DNA of 64,000 bases from Carettochelys insculpta (GCF_033958435.1 NC_134167.1:3616001-3680000), one strand, 5' to 3'; counted from the first letter of the stretch, positions 20,451 to 33,887 are shown. Notes: generated from the letters alone by a model not told the origin. Translations and numbers: made by a program.

Positions 20451-23400
20451 AAGTCCCTCTTTCCCTGTGATAGGCATTGAAATTATATTGCAATTGGAAG
20501 CTAATGGATCAGGCCTATTGCATTACCTAGTACATCCATATCCAGTTTCTATGATTCTGTTCAGAGCCTTTTGCCCCCTTTCTCCAGGGGAATAGCTTCT
20601 TTGTGCCATTCTTCTGTCAAGCTCTCCCAATGCCCACTCCCAGCTGGACTGGGTAGGTTAATGTTTTAAACAAAACACTGCTCCCGTCTTGTTTTCCTCC
20701 CTTGACTGTGTTTTAACTAGCTACCAGGTTTTCAGCCTGTCTCCAGAAGGAGTTTCAGGCCAGAGCCAGGTCAGAAATTGACGGGAATAGGGAATTAACT
20801 GGCAGATCAAAGCAGCCATGGTGCTGTGACAGATTGTACTGCTGGGGAGACAGTGGGGGTGGGGTGGGAGGCATGCTGCACATGGAAGGTGGGTGGAAGG
20901 GAGTGTCCAATGAATGACCTTTTGGTAGGGGAAGGAGAGATCATGTGCTATTTAACTGGCCAGTGAGTGCCCAGTGCAGTGGTGGGTTAAGGACCCCTGA
21001 GTGACCTCAGGGGAAGGGGGAAATGGAAAAAAGCCTGCACACACCACACCCAGCCCCAAACTGAACTGCCCCGACTTGCTGTGCATCCCTGCAGCTCCAG
21101 ACAAGTTCCTGCTCCTTAGCTCACTGGGGCTTGGGGACTGAGCTGTGCCTGGCTGTGGACCACATCAGGCCTCTCCTGCCCTGTCTGTCAGATGCAGATG
21201 GTAGCTCGGTGGGTAGAGAGAGGCTGGATGTCTCCAAGCTGACCCTGTCTGGCTGAGCAGGGAACCTCCAGCTCCCTGAGCGAGGCCTCTGGCTGAGCAG
21301 TTACCTATTCCCAGGAGAGAAGAGTGCTAGCAGTGGGCTCCTGATGGGTGCCTGGCTCTGACTCTGTCTCAGCCTCCAGTGGTCAGAGGCTTTCTCGCGT
21401 TTATTAGCATCCTGCAGACGGAGCCTCTTCCTCCCAGCGCCATCGGCAGAGCCCACGTCGGACAGGAATTCCCTCATTCAACAAATATTTGGCAAGTGGG
21501 AGGAGAAGCAAGAGCAGCGCTGCAGAGCAACATGCTTCTCTGGCAGCTCTCAGCTGGCGTGCCTGCAGCCCCACAGCGGGAAATCGCAGCTATGGCAGAG
21601 GGCCATGAAGCGCACAGGGAAGAAGAGAACCTGCTGCCGGCACTTCGCAGTGGCTATTGCTGCTCCAGCCAGAGCTGTGGGGCCCTGTGGCTGCTTGCAG
21701 AAGTGCAACAGTATCGATGAAATCATTAATGCATTTGCTGGGAGCCTGATGCTCATTCTCCCTCCGAATGTTTGCCAGAACTCCAGGCCTGGTGGGTTTC
21801 CTGCGAAATATCCCTGGCTTTCCTGTGCTGACGGCCGGCTCTGAAGAAATGGATGTGGGTGTGGAGGTGGAAGGAGCAGAGACTTTTCTCAATCAAGCCA
21901 CATCTTGCCACCTCCCCCTCCAGACCAGCTAAATCTCCTTCTAGCCTCTGAAAGAGTCCAATAGCTTTTCTGTTTCCCACGCTTTTCTTTGCATTTCCTG
22001 GAGTATCGGTAAGCACGCCTCTTCTGCAGGCTCAGGTTTGCAGATGCCAGTCACCAGGGTGAGGTTTCGAGCAGAGATGGGCCTGCAATCAAGACCTCAT
22101 TGAAGGCTGAGGGAGGATTTGACTCCTACTAGCCTGGATCCAGTCACCGCTGCACAGTTGTGGTTCTGGGTTTCCTCCTCAGCTGGAAGGAGGCTGTTCT
22201 CCTTTCTGGGTGTGGCTGAAAGCTCATGGGAACTCTCTATTTAGTGAGCTCTGCCTTGTTGAGCACAGATGTCAGGGAATCAGCAGCCTGAGTCAAACTC
22301 CCAGGGCTTGCGACTTGGGAGTAAACAGACCCCTGAGCAGATAAGGAGAGAGGCCTGGCATGGAGCTAGCTCCCTTTAAGCAGAGTATGGTCTGAGCCTC
22401 AGCACAAAGGCCACCCTGCCAGTTGGTGCAACTTTGGCTCCTTATGGGCACTGCACATGGAGGCAACAGACCACTCCCTTCTCTCCCCACAGGCACTGTG
22501 TCCAGGTCTGCCTACAGCCACCTGGTCAGCAGGCCGTGGCAGGGGTCAGGGGCACTGCCAACTCTGTTTGCATGTGTCTGTGTCTGTCCTGCCAGGAAAT
22601 AGAGGGAGCTTGGGGATGCAGTGCTGACATCTGGCCTGCTTCCTGGCACTGCATTCCCACGGACAAGCAAAAAGAGAACAATCTTTAAAGGGAATTCCAT
22701 CCTGGCCCCTGTTTCTGGGTGACAGCAGCCATAAACGTCAATGCCACTGGGCCATGGCAGGGATCTGTTGCTGAAGAGCCTAACATCCCAGAGCGTTCAC
22801 TTGGGAGCTGCACCTTAGCAAAGATGGTCCAGCTGCTCTAGTTACAGCAGCTCCACAGGCCTTCAGACCTGCAGCTTTCCCATGATGTGCTGGGAGTGGG
22901 GAGTTCAGCATTTGCGCGCACACAAGTGGGACGCCATTTTAATGGGCGCTGCCCTTTGCAGGTGGATGGCTTCCTCCTCTCAGACAAGTGGGCGTAGCCT
23001 TCAGCACCCCAGCTAGAGCTGTGCTCTGTCACATCCCAGGGCAGGAGCTTGCCAGGCTGCTAGGGCAAGCGATGCTGGTGATTGTTGCTCCGACACTGCC
23101 CCGATTACACAGTCTGGCATCAAGGGTGCCGCACTAGCAGGGATCCTTACCACCAGCTCTGCTGAAATATCCCACAGCTGGGTCTTGGCAGATTTCCAGT
23201 GCCCGAAAGCCCTGTTTTCAAAAGGGCCCACCGCCCCTCTGCCCCCTTTGCAGAAGTGAGTGAGTGCTTTCGAAAACGCTAGTCCTGGTCCTTTGAATTC
23301 TGTTCTCCTAATGTGTCCAGGCTTATTTGCCCTGGGGTCCCGTCGCTGCAGCTGGTACAGCAGCACCATGCTGGTAGCCCTTGGGGGAGGGGGAGCCCTG

Positions 23401-24500
23401 GGCTGTGCATGAGCTGAGCGTGTAGCAACCTGCCTTTGCTCTTCCAAATACTTGTTACGCCAGGGCAAGGGGTATTTACTCAAGGCAGGAAAGGATCTGC
23501 CTGGCCAGTCACCTATAAGCACCCCATCTATGGTGTCCAATGATCTTATGCTGTCGTCCTTGGAAGGCTCTTGTCAGAGGTTTCAAACAGCTCAGAGCTC
23601 GCTTGGAAGCATTTCACGTTCCCTGTGGGGGTGGGAAGGAGCAGGGATGTTGGTTGGAGGATGAAGGGAAACGGGAGAAGAGGCAGACGGGCACCACTGC
23701 GTTCCCCAGTGTGAGAGCCGAGACCCAGAGGCAATCTGGAGGGTGGTGCAAGTTGCAAGCAGGGAGGTGTGGATTGCAGCAGAGAGCCTCTTGTGACTTC
23801 CGGACAGCCACTGACAACTTCTCCTTGATTGAAGTTGGGCTAGGTCATGAGGAGGGAGCATTACCTTGCTCCACAGGGCTCGCCACACTGAGCAGTAGGA
23901 AGCACTGTGCACGGCAGAGTTTCTGCCAAGCAGCCAGACAGCTGGAGCCTGCATGGCAGTGTCCCCCTGCAGCCTCTGCTGACGACTTCTTCCAGTGCTG
24001 CATACTTGTGGTGTTCGCCTAGGCTGGGCTGCTCCTCTCCAGAGCTAGCTGCTCTCCAGTGGTGCTGAACACGTGGCCTATGGCGTGTAAAGCCAACATG
24101 GAATCCTCTGGGGTGGGACTGTGAAATAACAAAAAAAAAAACCCTCAAGCCAACCTACGAACCACAAAACTAAAGAGGAGTGTCAAGTGAGAGCCACTGT
24201 GGTGCAACCCAGGCAAAGATCTCTAGGCTCGAGCCAGGGGTTTCAAACCATACCAGCAGAATCTGGCCATTTCATTTGGCTGGCAATCAGCATCCTTGTT
24301 CCTGATGCTGCTTCCTCTTTCATATCTATTTCTGTTAACACTAGCTGGAGGTCACCTGTCGCAGTCATCCCCACCAAGCACTTAGCTCATCTGAAGGTTG
24401 CTCCTGCGTTGTAGTAGATGGGAGTGGGGTGGGGATCAGTGTCCGTCTGTCCTCTATCTGCGAGCAATGTTAGTGCGTGCTTCTGAGCTACAGAAGGAAA
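20451..24500. other. Non-coding, no feature recognised
   Basis: About 4 kb of mixed GC sequence. Long open frames occur on both strands at 23013-24022, but they overlap each other, have no domain and lack exon-like borders. No repeat family was recognised. Confidence 0.35.
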
Positions 24501-27500
24501 GTCAGTTTCCCAAATGTGTCTTTTGGTTCCTCCCTCTGGAGCAGCAGATGACAAACTTAGTGTATTGATGGGGGGGGAAAAAAGCTTTAATTTCTCTCCT
24601 AGAATAATCCCCATCCAGCCCATGGTTGTAGTGGGCATTGATGGTGCTCAGCAATTTGAGATCCAGGTACAATGGGATACTCGCAGTAGCAGCTAGGACC
24701 CCGAAAGCAAAGAGCAGGGCCCCAGCCTCCCAACCACAGTACAGGCCAAAGGTACAAGACAGCCCCTGCTCCTGAGCTCGGATTTTGGCAGTACATAGGG
24801 AAATGGGGGCCTGATGAGGAGGGCTGAGGGGCCACGGTAGGTCTAGTAGAGAGATGGGATGCTGTCTGTGACTAAGGTACTTAGGCAAAGAATCCAGTAC
24901 ACTTCCAAGCTGCCGTGCACAATCTATGAGCTGAATGCAGCTATCCACAGGCATACGTAGCTAGGTACTGCAAGAATAGCAATTGCATTTGAAGGAGATG
25001 GGAGCGGGGGCAGATGCAAAGGGCTCTTTGAGGTCTTGGCTTCAAAAGACACAAAGGTTAATTCTGTATCAGATCAGTTCAATCTCCATCTTGCACAGTT
25101 CTCTCAACTTCATCTGGATGAGTCTCTCCAGCTTGAAGATCTAGTGCTTTAAGCTGAAACCAGATTGTATGTCCCAGAGCAAAAGTGAGATATGAAGAGG
25201 GCTGTATTAAAGAAAAGGCACCTAATGGCTTCGCCAAAGAGACTTCACACTGACACAATGCGACCATTCGTGGTAAATAAGCAGAACTGCTGTGAATCCC
25301 CCTCTTACCCTATGGGCAAAAAGCATCAAGAGGTGCACAGGATAAGAGAGCCAGGCCTGAGCTCAGGTGCTAGCTGACTTCTGTCTTGGCTGCATTCTGA
25401 TGGGCATATAAGGGTTGAATTCTTGTTCCTGTTGGGTTGCTGGAGGACAGCAGGACTAGGCCGCTGTGGAGCAGGCTTAGAACAAGGATTTGCATGTGAG
25501 GAAATAGGATGTGCCAACCTGAATTTGTAACGCACACTTTTTGTGCATCTCCCTGAACGAGGGCTGAGCCATAATAGCAGATTAACGTGCATATTTGTGG
25601 GGGGGAAATCTGCTGAGGATACTTAAGCAAATGCAAGGTGGTGCCTGCCCTCAGGCTCAGGGTGGGTCAGTTTGTGACTGGGAGCCCTGCAGAGGGAGCC
25701 CAGAAGCTTCTATAAACTGTTTGCAATTCAGGAGGGGTCAGTCATCTCTTCAGCTGGTAATATGCCAACACTTCGGATGATGTGATGTAAATCCAAAACC
25801 TGGCAGTGTGGTCAGGCAAAAATCCCTGGGAATTTTTTGCAAGAGTTAGGAGTGTTGTAAATCTGCTCTTCTGGGCCAATTCCATGCTGAGTAAATTCAT
25901 TCTGCTTCCCTATATTCCTCATGCAGTTTCTATTGAATGCAGTATGCCTGTATAGGGTGTGATGTCACATTGCTGTGAGCTGTTGAAAGAGCTGCTCTGT
26001 TCCAGCCCAGAGGTGGCAGCATTTTAGTGATAAGTGAAGTGATCTCTGTTTTGTTTGTGAGGATTGTAAAGCACTGGGCGTATTATGTTGGATTAAAAAG
26101 TACTTACTGCATATAAACAGAAGGTCGTCATCAGTGCCCATAGGTAACTTACAGTTACACGGCTTGGCTTTCTGTACTCCTCTAGTGTCTGGTCTTTTTA
26201 AGCCAGGCAGTACAGTACCTACCTGTAGAGCCAGAGATCCCATGTTCAATACTTGCCCCTAAGGACCCCAGTGTGTTGGGTTCTGTGGGCACCATTGCTT
26301 CCTTACAGGCCTGAGCTGTGGCACCAGAGCGAGTGCATCTGGGGTTGTGGTCTGACTGCCCCACTGCAGTGAGGAGCAAGCTGATCCTAAAGCAGAGGTG
26401 TTTGGACTCAAAGGTTGATTCGCTCCTTCATAGATGCATTAAACCAAGACTGTCATTGCCCATATGCAGGGTACAGAGCTGCCTGGGGCATCACCCGGGT
26501 CTTAATGTCCACCTTTCTGCCTCTCCCCATGCTCTGGCTCTGCTTCCCTCAGAGAGGCTCGGCTCTAGGAGTGAAAACACCCACCAGAGCTCGTAGCCGG
26601 CCCTGTGACGGAGCCACCCCAGTGGGAACAGAGCCGCTTAACAGGCACTTTGCCAACCCCAGGTCTAGACTGTCAGTTTCTCAATTTACTGTGCGAGTCG
26701 ACAAGAGCATAATTTAAAATTTGCTTGGGAAAATATGTATTGGCGTGCTGCTGAAGATAAAATGTCTCTGAAATCCCCTGCCGCCATCAGGCACTGGGGC
26801 ACCAGGCGCATAATATTGCTGTGGAGGGCCCCATTAATCCTAAACTTGGAGAGCGTTTGAATGACGGGGTCTGGTCTAGACCCACTTGTGAGAGGAAGGA
26901 GCACCCAGTGTGGGGGATGGCTGAAGGCAAGCACTGCCTTCTCTCCATGCAGAACCTGTCTGAAAGCCGCTGGCTGGTGGAGGAGAGGGGAAGAGGATGG
27001 AGATCTTGCCTGGATTTTCTTCCTGAGAGAGGTGGGGAAGGGGGGAGTTGTCCTGGAACTGTGCAGATGCAGCAGTTTCTCTCTGTCTCTGTGCAGGGGC
27101 TGGAACGTTCCTGCTGAGATGTGTGGCCAGAGACAGCTGAGGTTTACTGCTGGTGGTAAAAGTTGTGGGTGATTCCCCAGTCCCACAACCCTGTTCTCAC
27201 AAAGACCTTCCTGCGTGGGCTGCTGCTAGCAGCCAGGGCTCACAGGCCGTAGGGTAGAGGGCTCGGCTGCAGCGCACGCTGTCTCCATCTGGGTGTTCAA
27301 AGGGGCAGGCATCGCTCGAGAGCGAGCACGCCCCTGCTTGCTAGGGGCCAATGCTGTAGCTTGTCCCAGCCTGGGACGGGCTCAGTCTGTCTGGGAAACA
27401 GCATTAACAATAAGGTGTCTAGCACTGGCGTGGCCGCCAAGTGGGGCAGCAACAGGCTGGGTGAGCAAATGTCTTTTAGTCGCAGAAATGTCACTGAGTC

Positions 27501-27599
27501 ATGAGTGAGTCATCATGATGGGGGAAGTTTCCAACCCAGTGCATGACTTGGAGATGTTTTCCAGAGATAGCAGAGCTGTCTGCTTTTCCCTCTACTCCA
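24501..27599. other. Non-coding, no feature recognised
   Basis: I see no exon, RNA gene or clear repeat. Short MIR-like strings near 26180-26260 are too weak to call. Confidence 0.35.
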
Positions 27600-27960
27600 G
27601 TGGTGAGCAGCCTGCAGGCCTGTGATTGTCCCCTCCCCCCTTGCCTCTTGTGCACGGGGGCACTGCAGCTCCCCCACCCTCCCAGCCCTTTGGTACCATC
27701 ACAAATCTGCTGATTCATGCTCCATCCCTGCCCCTGTCCCTCCCCCTCTTCCAGAGCTGGAACACCACAAATCAGCTGTTTGCAGCTGTTCTAGTGCTGG
27801 GAGGAGCATCACTCAGGCTATTGGCAGTGCTCTGAAAGTGCTGGGAGCTGGGGAGGAGTAGGAAGTTGTCTCCATGTGTGAGATGTTTGTGGCGGAGGCT
27901 AGGGAGACAGGGGAGGGGCTGTGGCTGGAGGCCCAGCAGGCTGGACTCCTGCAGCCCAGT
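27600..27960. repeat. GC-rich dispersed repeat, copy 2
   Basis: It shares CCAGAGCTGGAACA, a following ATCAGCTG block, and a CCCAGC/GGGAGGAG composition with 1970-2450. The order of shared blocks is the same in both, which supports common descent. Confidence 0.5.
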
Positions 27961-28389
27961 GAGGTGAAGGAAGGCCACTCACGCAGTCGACTCGTTCTTC
28001 ATGGCTGCCCATCGCTGATTTACTCTCTTGCATCTTTCTGGCAATGCAACGGCACTTCCCTTGGCAGTGATTGACGTGGGCCAATCGAGCCACCTGTATT
28101 GGGCCACAGATGTCCAGCTGTAGAAATGCATTAGTGCTTTCCTCCTGCCTGTGTCCATGTGCAGTGACTTGTGGTGTTGCTATCTCTGGGAGCCCGACAG
28201 CCCTGGGTCAGTCATCTTAGCCCTTGCAGGTCTCTTGGATGGCAAGGTGACTTATCAGCGCTATGCGGTCTGGCACTCTGGTCCCAATCTTGGGATCCAA
28301 GATCTAACAGGGAACTGGCCACAGGCACACTATGAATGTTGCCATTGACCTCCAGCATTGCAAACAAGCATGAATGAGAGGTTCAGTGC
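27961..28389. other. Non-coding, no feature recognised
   Basis: Unique sequence before the retroelement remnant. Confidence 0.3.
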
Positions 28390-28398
28390 ACCCCTCCC

Positions 28399-28630
28399 AC
28401 GTATACTGGCCAGACCAACATGTCTCTACCCAAAAGAATAAATGAACACAAATCAGGCACTCGCAATGACAACATACAAAAACCAGTGGGGAAGCATGTT
28501 AACCTCCCTGGAGACAGTCACAGACTTGCTACTTGCCATTCTAAGGCAAACAAGGCTTCAAAAACAGACTGCAACGTGAAACTGCTGAGCTGGAATTCAT
28601 ATGCAAATTTGACACCATCAGGATGGGCCT
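28399..28630 (+). pseudogene. GIY-YIG-like coding remnant
   Basis: This is an open frame of about 70 codons with Y-T-G-Q-T near its start, then RINEHKS about ten residues later and PVGKHVNLPG after that. The spacing fits the GIY-YIG nuclease fold as found in Penelope-like elements, where Y..G is followed by an Arg and a Glu-His pair. The frame then shifts by one relative to the copy at 225-828 (CNSFANLT in one frame, ICKFDT in the next). With no reverse transcriptase it cannot be a functional gene. Confidence 0.45.
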
Positions 28631-28790
28631 AAATAGAGACACAGAATAGCTCCTGTTACGATAAGCAATTCCCCTTTTCTGTACTCACCTTCTCCTTGCT
28701 GTTGGAGGTGAGCCACATCTACCTGGATTTACTTAGCACCAATGGTACACTTCTGTCTCTGGACCCCTGCCTTCCCTTCACTTCAAGCAC

Positions 28791-28826
28791 CTGAGGATGT
28801 GAGTTGTCTCATGAAAGCTCATGTCC
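28791..28826 (+). ncRNA. Hammerhead-ribozyme-like core (candidate)
   Basis: CTGAGGA (28791-28797) fits the CUGANGA box. A 15-base segment follows in which GTGAG pairs with CTCAT around TTGT, then GAAA (28813-28816). The order matches a hammerhead core. Two features weaken it: one extra base between the CUGANGA box and stem II, and no convincing stem III or helix I. It is probably a decayed copy. Confidence 0.35.
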
Positions 28827-28905
28827 TGAAACTTGCTAATCTTTAAGGTGCCTCTGACTCCTTTTTTGCTTGTGCTGAAACAGACTAGCACAGCTGACTC
28901 TCCCT

Positions 28906-29574
28906 CTCAGTTCTGCTATCTCTTCTTCTAGGATTTGGATTCAGGGCACAATGAGACCATTCAGATTCAGCCTTTAGCGCCCTGGAAACCTGCCAACAAT
29001 TGAAGATGGGCACAGAACAGCAGTGGGCACCCTGCAGCTTATGGCCCACTGGGGTTCTGTGTGTGATGAACCCCAATGAGACATTTTTGTTTACTGTTGT
29101 CCATACAGCACTGCCAGATTCTGCTGGTTCCTGTCTTTTTTTTCTGTTTTTGTTTCGCATTGGTATTACTAAAGTGTCAGGCTAGTAAAGCAAGGGCATG
29201 TGAAAGGAGGGGTGGGTGGATTACACAGAAGTGACTGAGAGACCTGTACACTCCCTCTGTATCCAATCAAAGCACTCTGCAAATTCTAGGTACTGTCGTG
29301 CAGTTAGCAAAACTGCCCTATCCTGGGAGATGTCTTGGTTACGACAATCCTGCAGCCCACTGAGAGGCAGGAGGGCCACTCATGGAGCCCACTCACTAGC
29401 CTTGCTTGCCTATGGCTGGGCCGGAACAGATGCCTGCTTTACAAACTCTCTCTTGTCCCAAGGCGGCTGGGAGTAGAGGGGAGTGTTGGGAGGGGAGATG
29501 CTGCCAAGCTGGACCTGAGCTTTGTTGTGGAGCTCAGATGCTGCTCTTTACATCAGATGTAGCTACCCTAGACA
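28906..29574. other. Non-coding, no feature recognised
   Basis: Nothing supportable seen. Confidence 0.3.
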
Positions 29575-30865
29575 AGTGGGGCTGGAAGGGCCCCTGAGGA
29601 GTCCTCAAGCACAGCCCCTTGTGCTGAGGCAGGACTAGGTAACCCTGGAATACCCAACAGGGGTGCGTCCAACCTGTTCTTAGACCCCTCCGACGATGGG
29701 GTCTCTGCGGTTTCCTTTGCACAGATATTTCAGGTTTTAACTAATCTTAGAGATTAGGAAAACATTTCAAACTCTAACCTTCATCTCTATTGCTGCAGAT
29801 TAAGCCAGTTATCGCTTGTCCGACCTCAGGGGATGTGGCATAACAATGAACCCCATTCTTTGTGTAAGGAGCCTTAAGGTATTTGAAGTCTATCAGGTTT
29901 TCCCTCAAGTGGCCTCTTCCCAAGACTGAGCATGTCCACCTTTTCAAGCCCTTCCTCACAGGTCAGGATTTCTCAACTCTTGGTTGTTTTTGTTGCCTGC
30001 TTTTGGTCCCTCTCCAGTCTGTCCACATTGTCCAAATCTTGGCACCCCTTTTGAGGAACACAGTACTCCAGTGGTAACCTCACAGTGTCCCATAGAACAG
30101 AGCGGTCACCGGTGGCATACAATGCTCCTATTGACACACCCGAGAATATTGGCCTTTTTTAGCAGCTGCATCACATTGCTGATTCCCATTCAGCTTGTTT
30201 GCCCCTGTAACTCTGAGAACCTTTTCAGCAGAGCTAGCAGCTACCCAGTGATTTGCCACTTTTGTAGATGTGCATTTAACTCTTCCTCAAGTGAAGGACA
30301 TTGCATTTGTCTTCTCTGAATTCCAGTTACCAATTAACTCATTTGCCAAAGTCTCTTTCAGTTTCTTTTTTTATAAAAAATGAAACGAGGAGATAGTACT
30401 CAGCCGGCTCCCTGCCACCCCCATCAATCCTGTGGCTGGGGCTGCCAAGGTGCCGGTACTCAGTACTGGCACAAAAGAAGCACTGGTCTTTTCTTAATTC
30501 TAATCCTCTCCTCCATGGTGCTCCCAAGTCATTCTAGCTTGTTGTCAGTGGCAGATTTTATACACACACTCTTCACTTTGTGAGCGGAGTCATTTAATGA
30601 AAATCGCGACTAGCACCAGCCCAGGAAGGACCCCTGCAGTTCCCCAGTAGGTACAACCTTCCCCTTTTGACAGCAAACCCATAATAAGTACTCTTTGCAT
30701 AAAGGTTTTTAATCAGTTGTGCACCCACCTTTACAGTAATTTCATCCAGACCACGTTTTCCTTATTTGGTTCTGAGGCTGGCGCGGGACTGTTTGAAACT
30801 CCTTATTACCATCAAGACATTGACTGGCCTCCCCCGCAACCATCCACAATAACCCTTCTGTAAAA
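29575..30865 (-). mobile_element. Old CR1-type LINE, antisense
   Basis: Read on the plus strand, the segment starts with the reverse of a CR1 3' end (GGGGCTGGAAGGGCCCCTGA, then CAGCCCCTTGTGCTGAGGCA). It passes through reverse ORF2 C-terminal sequence (TTTTGGTCCCTCTCCAGTCT, then GAGGAACACAGTACTCCAGT) and reaches the block around AAACCCATAATAAGTACTCT and TTGTGCACCCACCTTTACAG. All frames are broken. The part at about 30370-30520 does not fit and may be an insertion. The right boundary is approximate. Confidence 0.7.
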
Positions 30866-33800
30866 TCACTCTTCCTGCTCAGGTCTCGGGCAGCTGCACT
30901 TCTGCACTGCCATATGAGAGAGCGTAAAGAGACGGCGCCTCCAAACACGATGGCTTGATGCCTAGAATTTGTGAACTTCCACTTCAGAGGCGCTTGAAAC
31001 CTCAGTGGTGTTTAGCACTCACTTTGCCAAGTACAGTTGAAGTAGGCAAGCCAACTGCCTCACTGGGCCCCTGGGCAAGGTGGGGTGTGGGGTCCTCTGT
31101 GCTTCCAGAAGGGGTGGGGCCAAGGCAGCTGGCCCTCAGCACCGTCTGGTGTGTGCCACCCAGGGTTTTGCAGCACACTGCCTTGTGCGTCAACAGTGAC
31201 TTTTAATGGGTCCAGGGCTCCAGCTGTTGCTGCTGGTGGTGGCTGGACCCTTTGGATTGCCAGCCCTTTTGGCCAACCTCCCCCTTTCTCTCCCTGTTGG
31301 TGGGCCTGAGTTCAAGTTAGCAGATAGCAGGAGCCGTATGCAGACAGATGGGCTAAGGAGACAGAAGTACGTATGAACTAAATGAAGGCTTGTTCCAGCC
31401 AGACCCAGCCCTGATCTTCTCCCGTGGCCTGGTCTGATTGTGTCACCCTCCTTTCGACTCTTGTGGACCCTGTTTCTATTGTCTTCTCTGTGGGTTCTTG
31501 GGCCACACTGATGACTTAGTGCCTTCCACCTGCGTCGTGTGTTCCCTCATCTTTATGGTGTGTAGCAAGGTGTGTGCCCCCCTCTGGCCAGAAGAGGTGC
31601 AAGCAGACTGGAGGGAGCTTGCACAGAGCCCTGGCCAATCGGAGAGGCTAGCAGGGAGCCAGTCAGAGGGTGGCTTGCTGGGACAGCCCTATTTATAAGG
31701 AGCTGCTCAGCAGAGCAGTGGGCAGTTGGGTCTTGACCAGGGAAGGTGAAGGACTGGCTTGTTAGAGCACTGCTGGGCAGGCCCAGGGGAGCCAGAGAGA
31801 GAGGCTCTAGCTGAACTGCCAGGCTGTAAGCCTTGATGTGGGGACCAATGAGGTGCAAGGGTCATGGAGAAGTGGCCTAGGAAATGAGGGGCAGTGGAGG
31901 GGAGTGATGAAAGAGGGCAGGACAAGGCTGTCACCAGAGGGTCCCTGGTCTGAAATGCAGAACAGCAGGCAGGCCTGGGTCTTCCCCTTCTATCGCATGT
32001 AGCCAGAACTGAAGCATGGCCCAGACAGGCTGTGGCTTGCCCCTGAGGTGGGGGGCTAGATGTTGGCCATGGTGCAAGACCGGGGGCTGCTGGTAACCTC
32101 AGAATGGGGCAAGAGACCAAAGTCTTGAAGAGGATGTTGTTGTGGTTCTGGGAGTGACACGGGTCCCGTGCAGGTCAACAAAGGCCAGAAGGGGGTGCCC
32201 TGCTGAGAAATGAGCTAACTCCCAGAGCGACCATCAGGAAGTGCCATGGCTTTGAGCCATGAGCCTGTTACGTGGCATAATTTGCGCAGGTGCTTCAGGA
32301 CGCAAACTCCAGAGAATGATAGTTTCCCCCTTTCAAGAATGGGTTTCTGACCATATGGCAGGAAATATTCCTCCCAGGCTGGGCTGGCTTTAGTCTCCAT
32401 AAACAGAATAGTTCAGTGTTCTTGGGAGGTGGGGTCTAAGCTTCAAGGTTTGAAACAAATCCCAAAGTTCATAGGATTTTCTGCACCCCAAAAGTTGGGC
32501 TCTGGACAACTTACAGTTAATCAGATGATCAAATGTGCCTTGTTCCAGGATGGGCACATAGAATGAGTGGTGTGGCTTCTGGGAAATTCAAATAGCTGGG
32601 CTTCGGCTGCATTATGAATGAGTGGTAGAGATGGGTATTGTGAATTCCAGTCCATTCAGGAGCACCCCTCCCTAGAGCTGAGGATACAACCCAGGAGTCC
32701 TGACACACTTGCTCAACTAGGTAACATTCCCTCCACTTCAACAACTGTTGGTAAATAGGAAGAGTGAGTTTAGGGGAGGAGATTGAAGGCTAGGCAGGTA
32801 TCAATCTCCTACAGCCTTCAGTCTCCTGTCCCAGCACAAAGGGGAAATTTACAAACATGTCATGAATAAAAACTGTAAAATAGTCTCTTGTTTCCAATCT
32901 AAAGACCAGAACAACTCTCCCTGACTTGGTTTAGAACACAGCATACTCAATCCAGCTGAACTGTTCATATTAAGCAGATTGATTTCCAGGAGGGGAAGGG
33001 CGGGAACAAGTTCCTACTAGCAGTGTTCTAGATAGAAATAGATGGTTTTACAGCTCTTTCACCTTGGTTTTCACTCTGTGATGTTAAATAAGCCTCCATC
33101 TAGTCTGATTTGAAGATAAATGCCATCACTGCTGTCCTTGAATGCCTGACTAGCGATCATGACAAATGAAGCAGAAGCCTTCTTAGAGGGGTGTTTGCAA
33201 AACCCTGTTCTGTGCAGCACCTCCACAAGAGCAGGGTCTCGGGAAGACAGCTGCTTGGAAAGAGAGGCACAGAGGATAGGCAGGTTTTTAGTCCAGTTCT
33301 CTTCTCTTACCAGAGGTGCAGAGCCTGTCTAATGTGTGGCTGATTAATTCTGACAATGACAGGATTGCTTTTTAGATGGAGGCATGTGCTCCAAAACCCC
33401 AGTGGCGTGCCACCCTTGGCTTCCCTTCTTTTCATTCAGTGCTCAGGTTTGTGCGGAGTGCGACCCTGGCACAGGAATGTCATCTGACCTGTAAACTTTG
33501 TCACATCCTCATTAATTTGGTCATGTGTTCCGCTGTCGCCTGCAGGAAGAATCACCTTTTTAACAAGGGTATGTTGGGTGGGAGGGGACGTGTCACTTAA
33601 CAGCTTCATTGTGACAGCTATGAATGGCTGCCACTTTAAAGGTACATGGTGAGGTTCTGCTGTTTTAAAGGGAGACTGCATAAGATTAATCCAGTAAGCC
33701 TGACCATGCAAGTGTTGAGCTCATCTTGCAGACTGGTAGAAGACAATGACTTCAAGGCATACACGTAACAGTACATCCCTTGTGGTCCAGCTCCTTACTT

Positions 33801-33887
33801 TGTCTATTGTCATGCGTGGCTCTGCAGCGATCCAGCTGCAGCAGGAAACGCAGGTAATTAGTTTGGCAAAGTCCTGGCTTGACAAAG
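30866..33887. other. Non-coding, no feature recognised
   Basis: About 3 kb without exon evidence. The GC-rich portion 31000-32120 holds chance open frames on both strands; 32750-33370 is plain unique sequence. Confidence 0.35.

Larger units (their letters stand above)
28390..28905 (+). mobile_element. Penelope-like retroelement remnant with GIY-YIG-like C-terminus, copy B
   Basis: The first half is coding-derived: 28399-28630 on the plus strand contains YTGQTN, RINEHKS and KPVGKH-NLPG blocks. This resembles the GIY-YIG endonuclease end of Penelope-like elements (Y-x-G followed by R..EH and a PVxxHF block). After a shift of frame comes RETAELEFICKFDT, shared with the copy at 225-828, then GLNRD. 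The second half (28790-28905) is the terminal repeat, AAGGTGCCTCTGACTC to GAAACAGACTAGCACAGCTG. The reverse-transcriptase part is absent. Family assignment is inference; the homology between copies is seen directly. Confidence 0.6.

Noticed and set aside
23013..24022. Pair of 160-175 codon frames on opposite strands
   Set aside because: They sit in neighbouring GC-rich sequence, with overlapping frames on the opposite strand. No family resemblance or splice sites.
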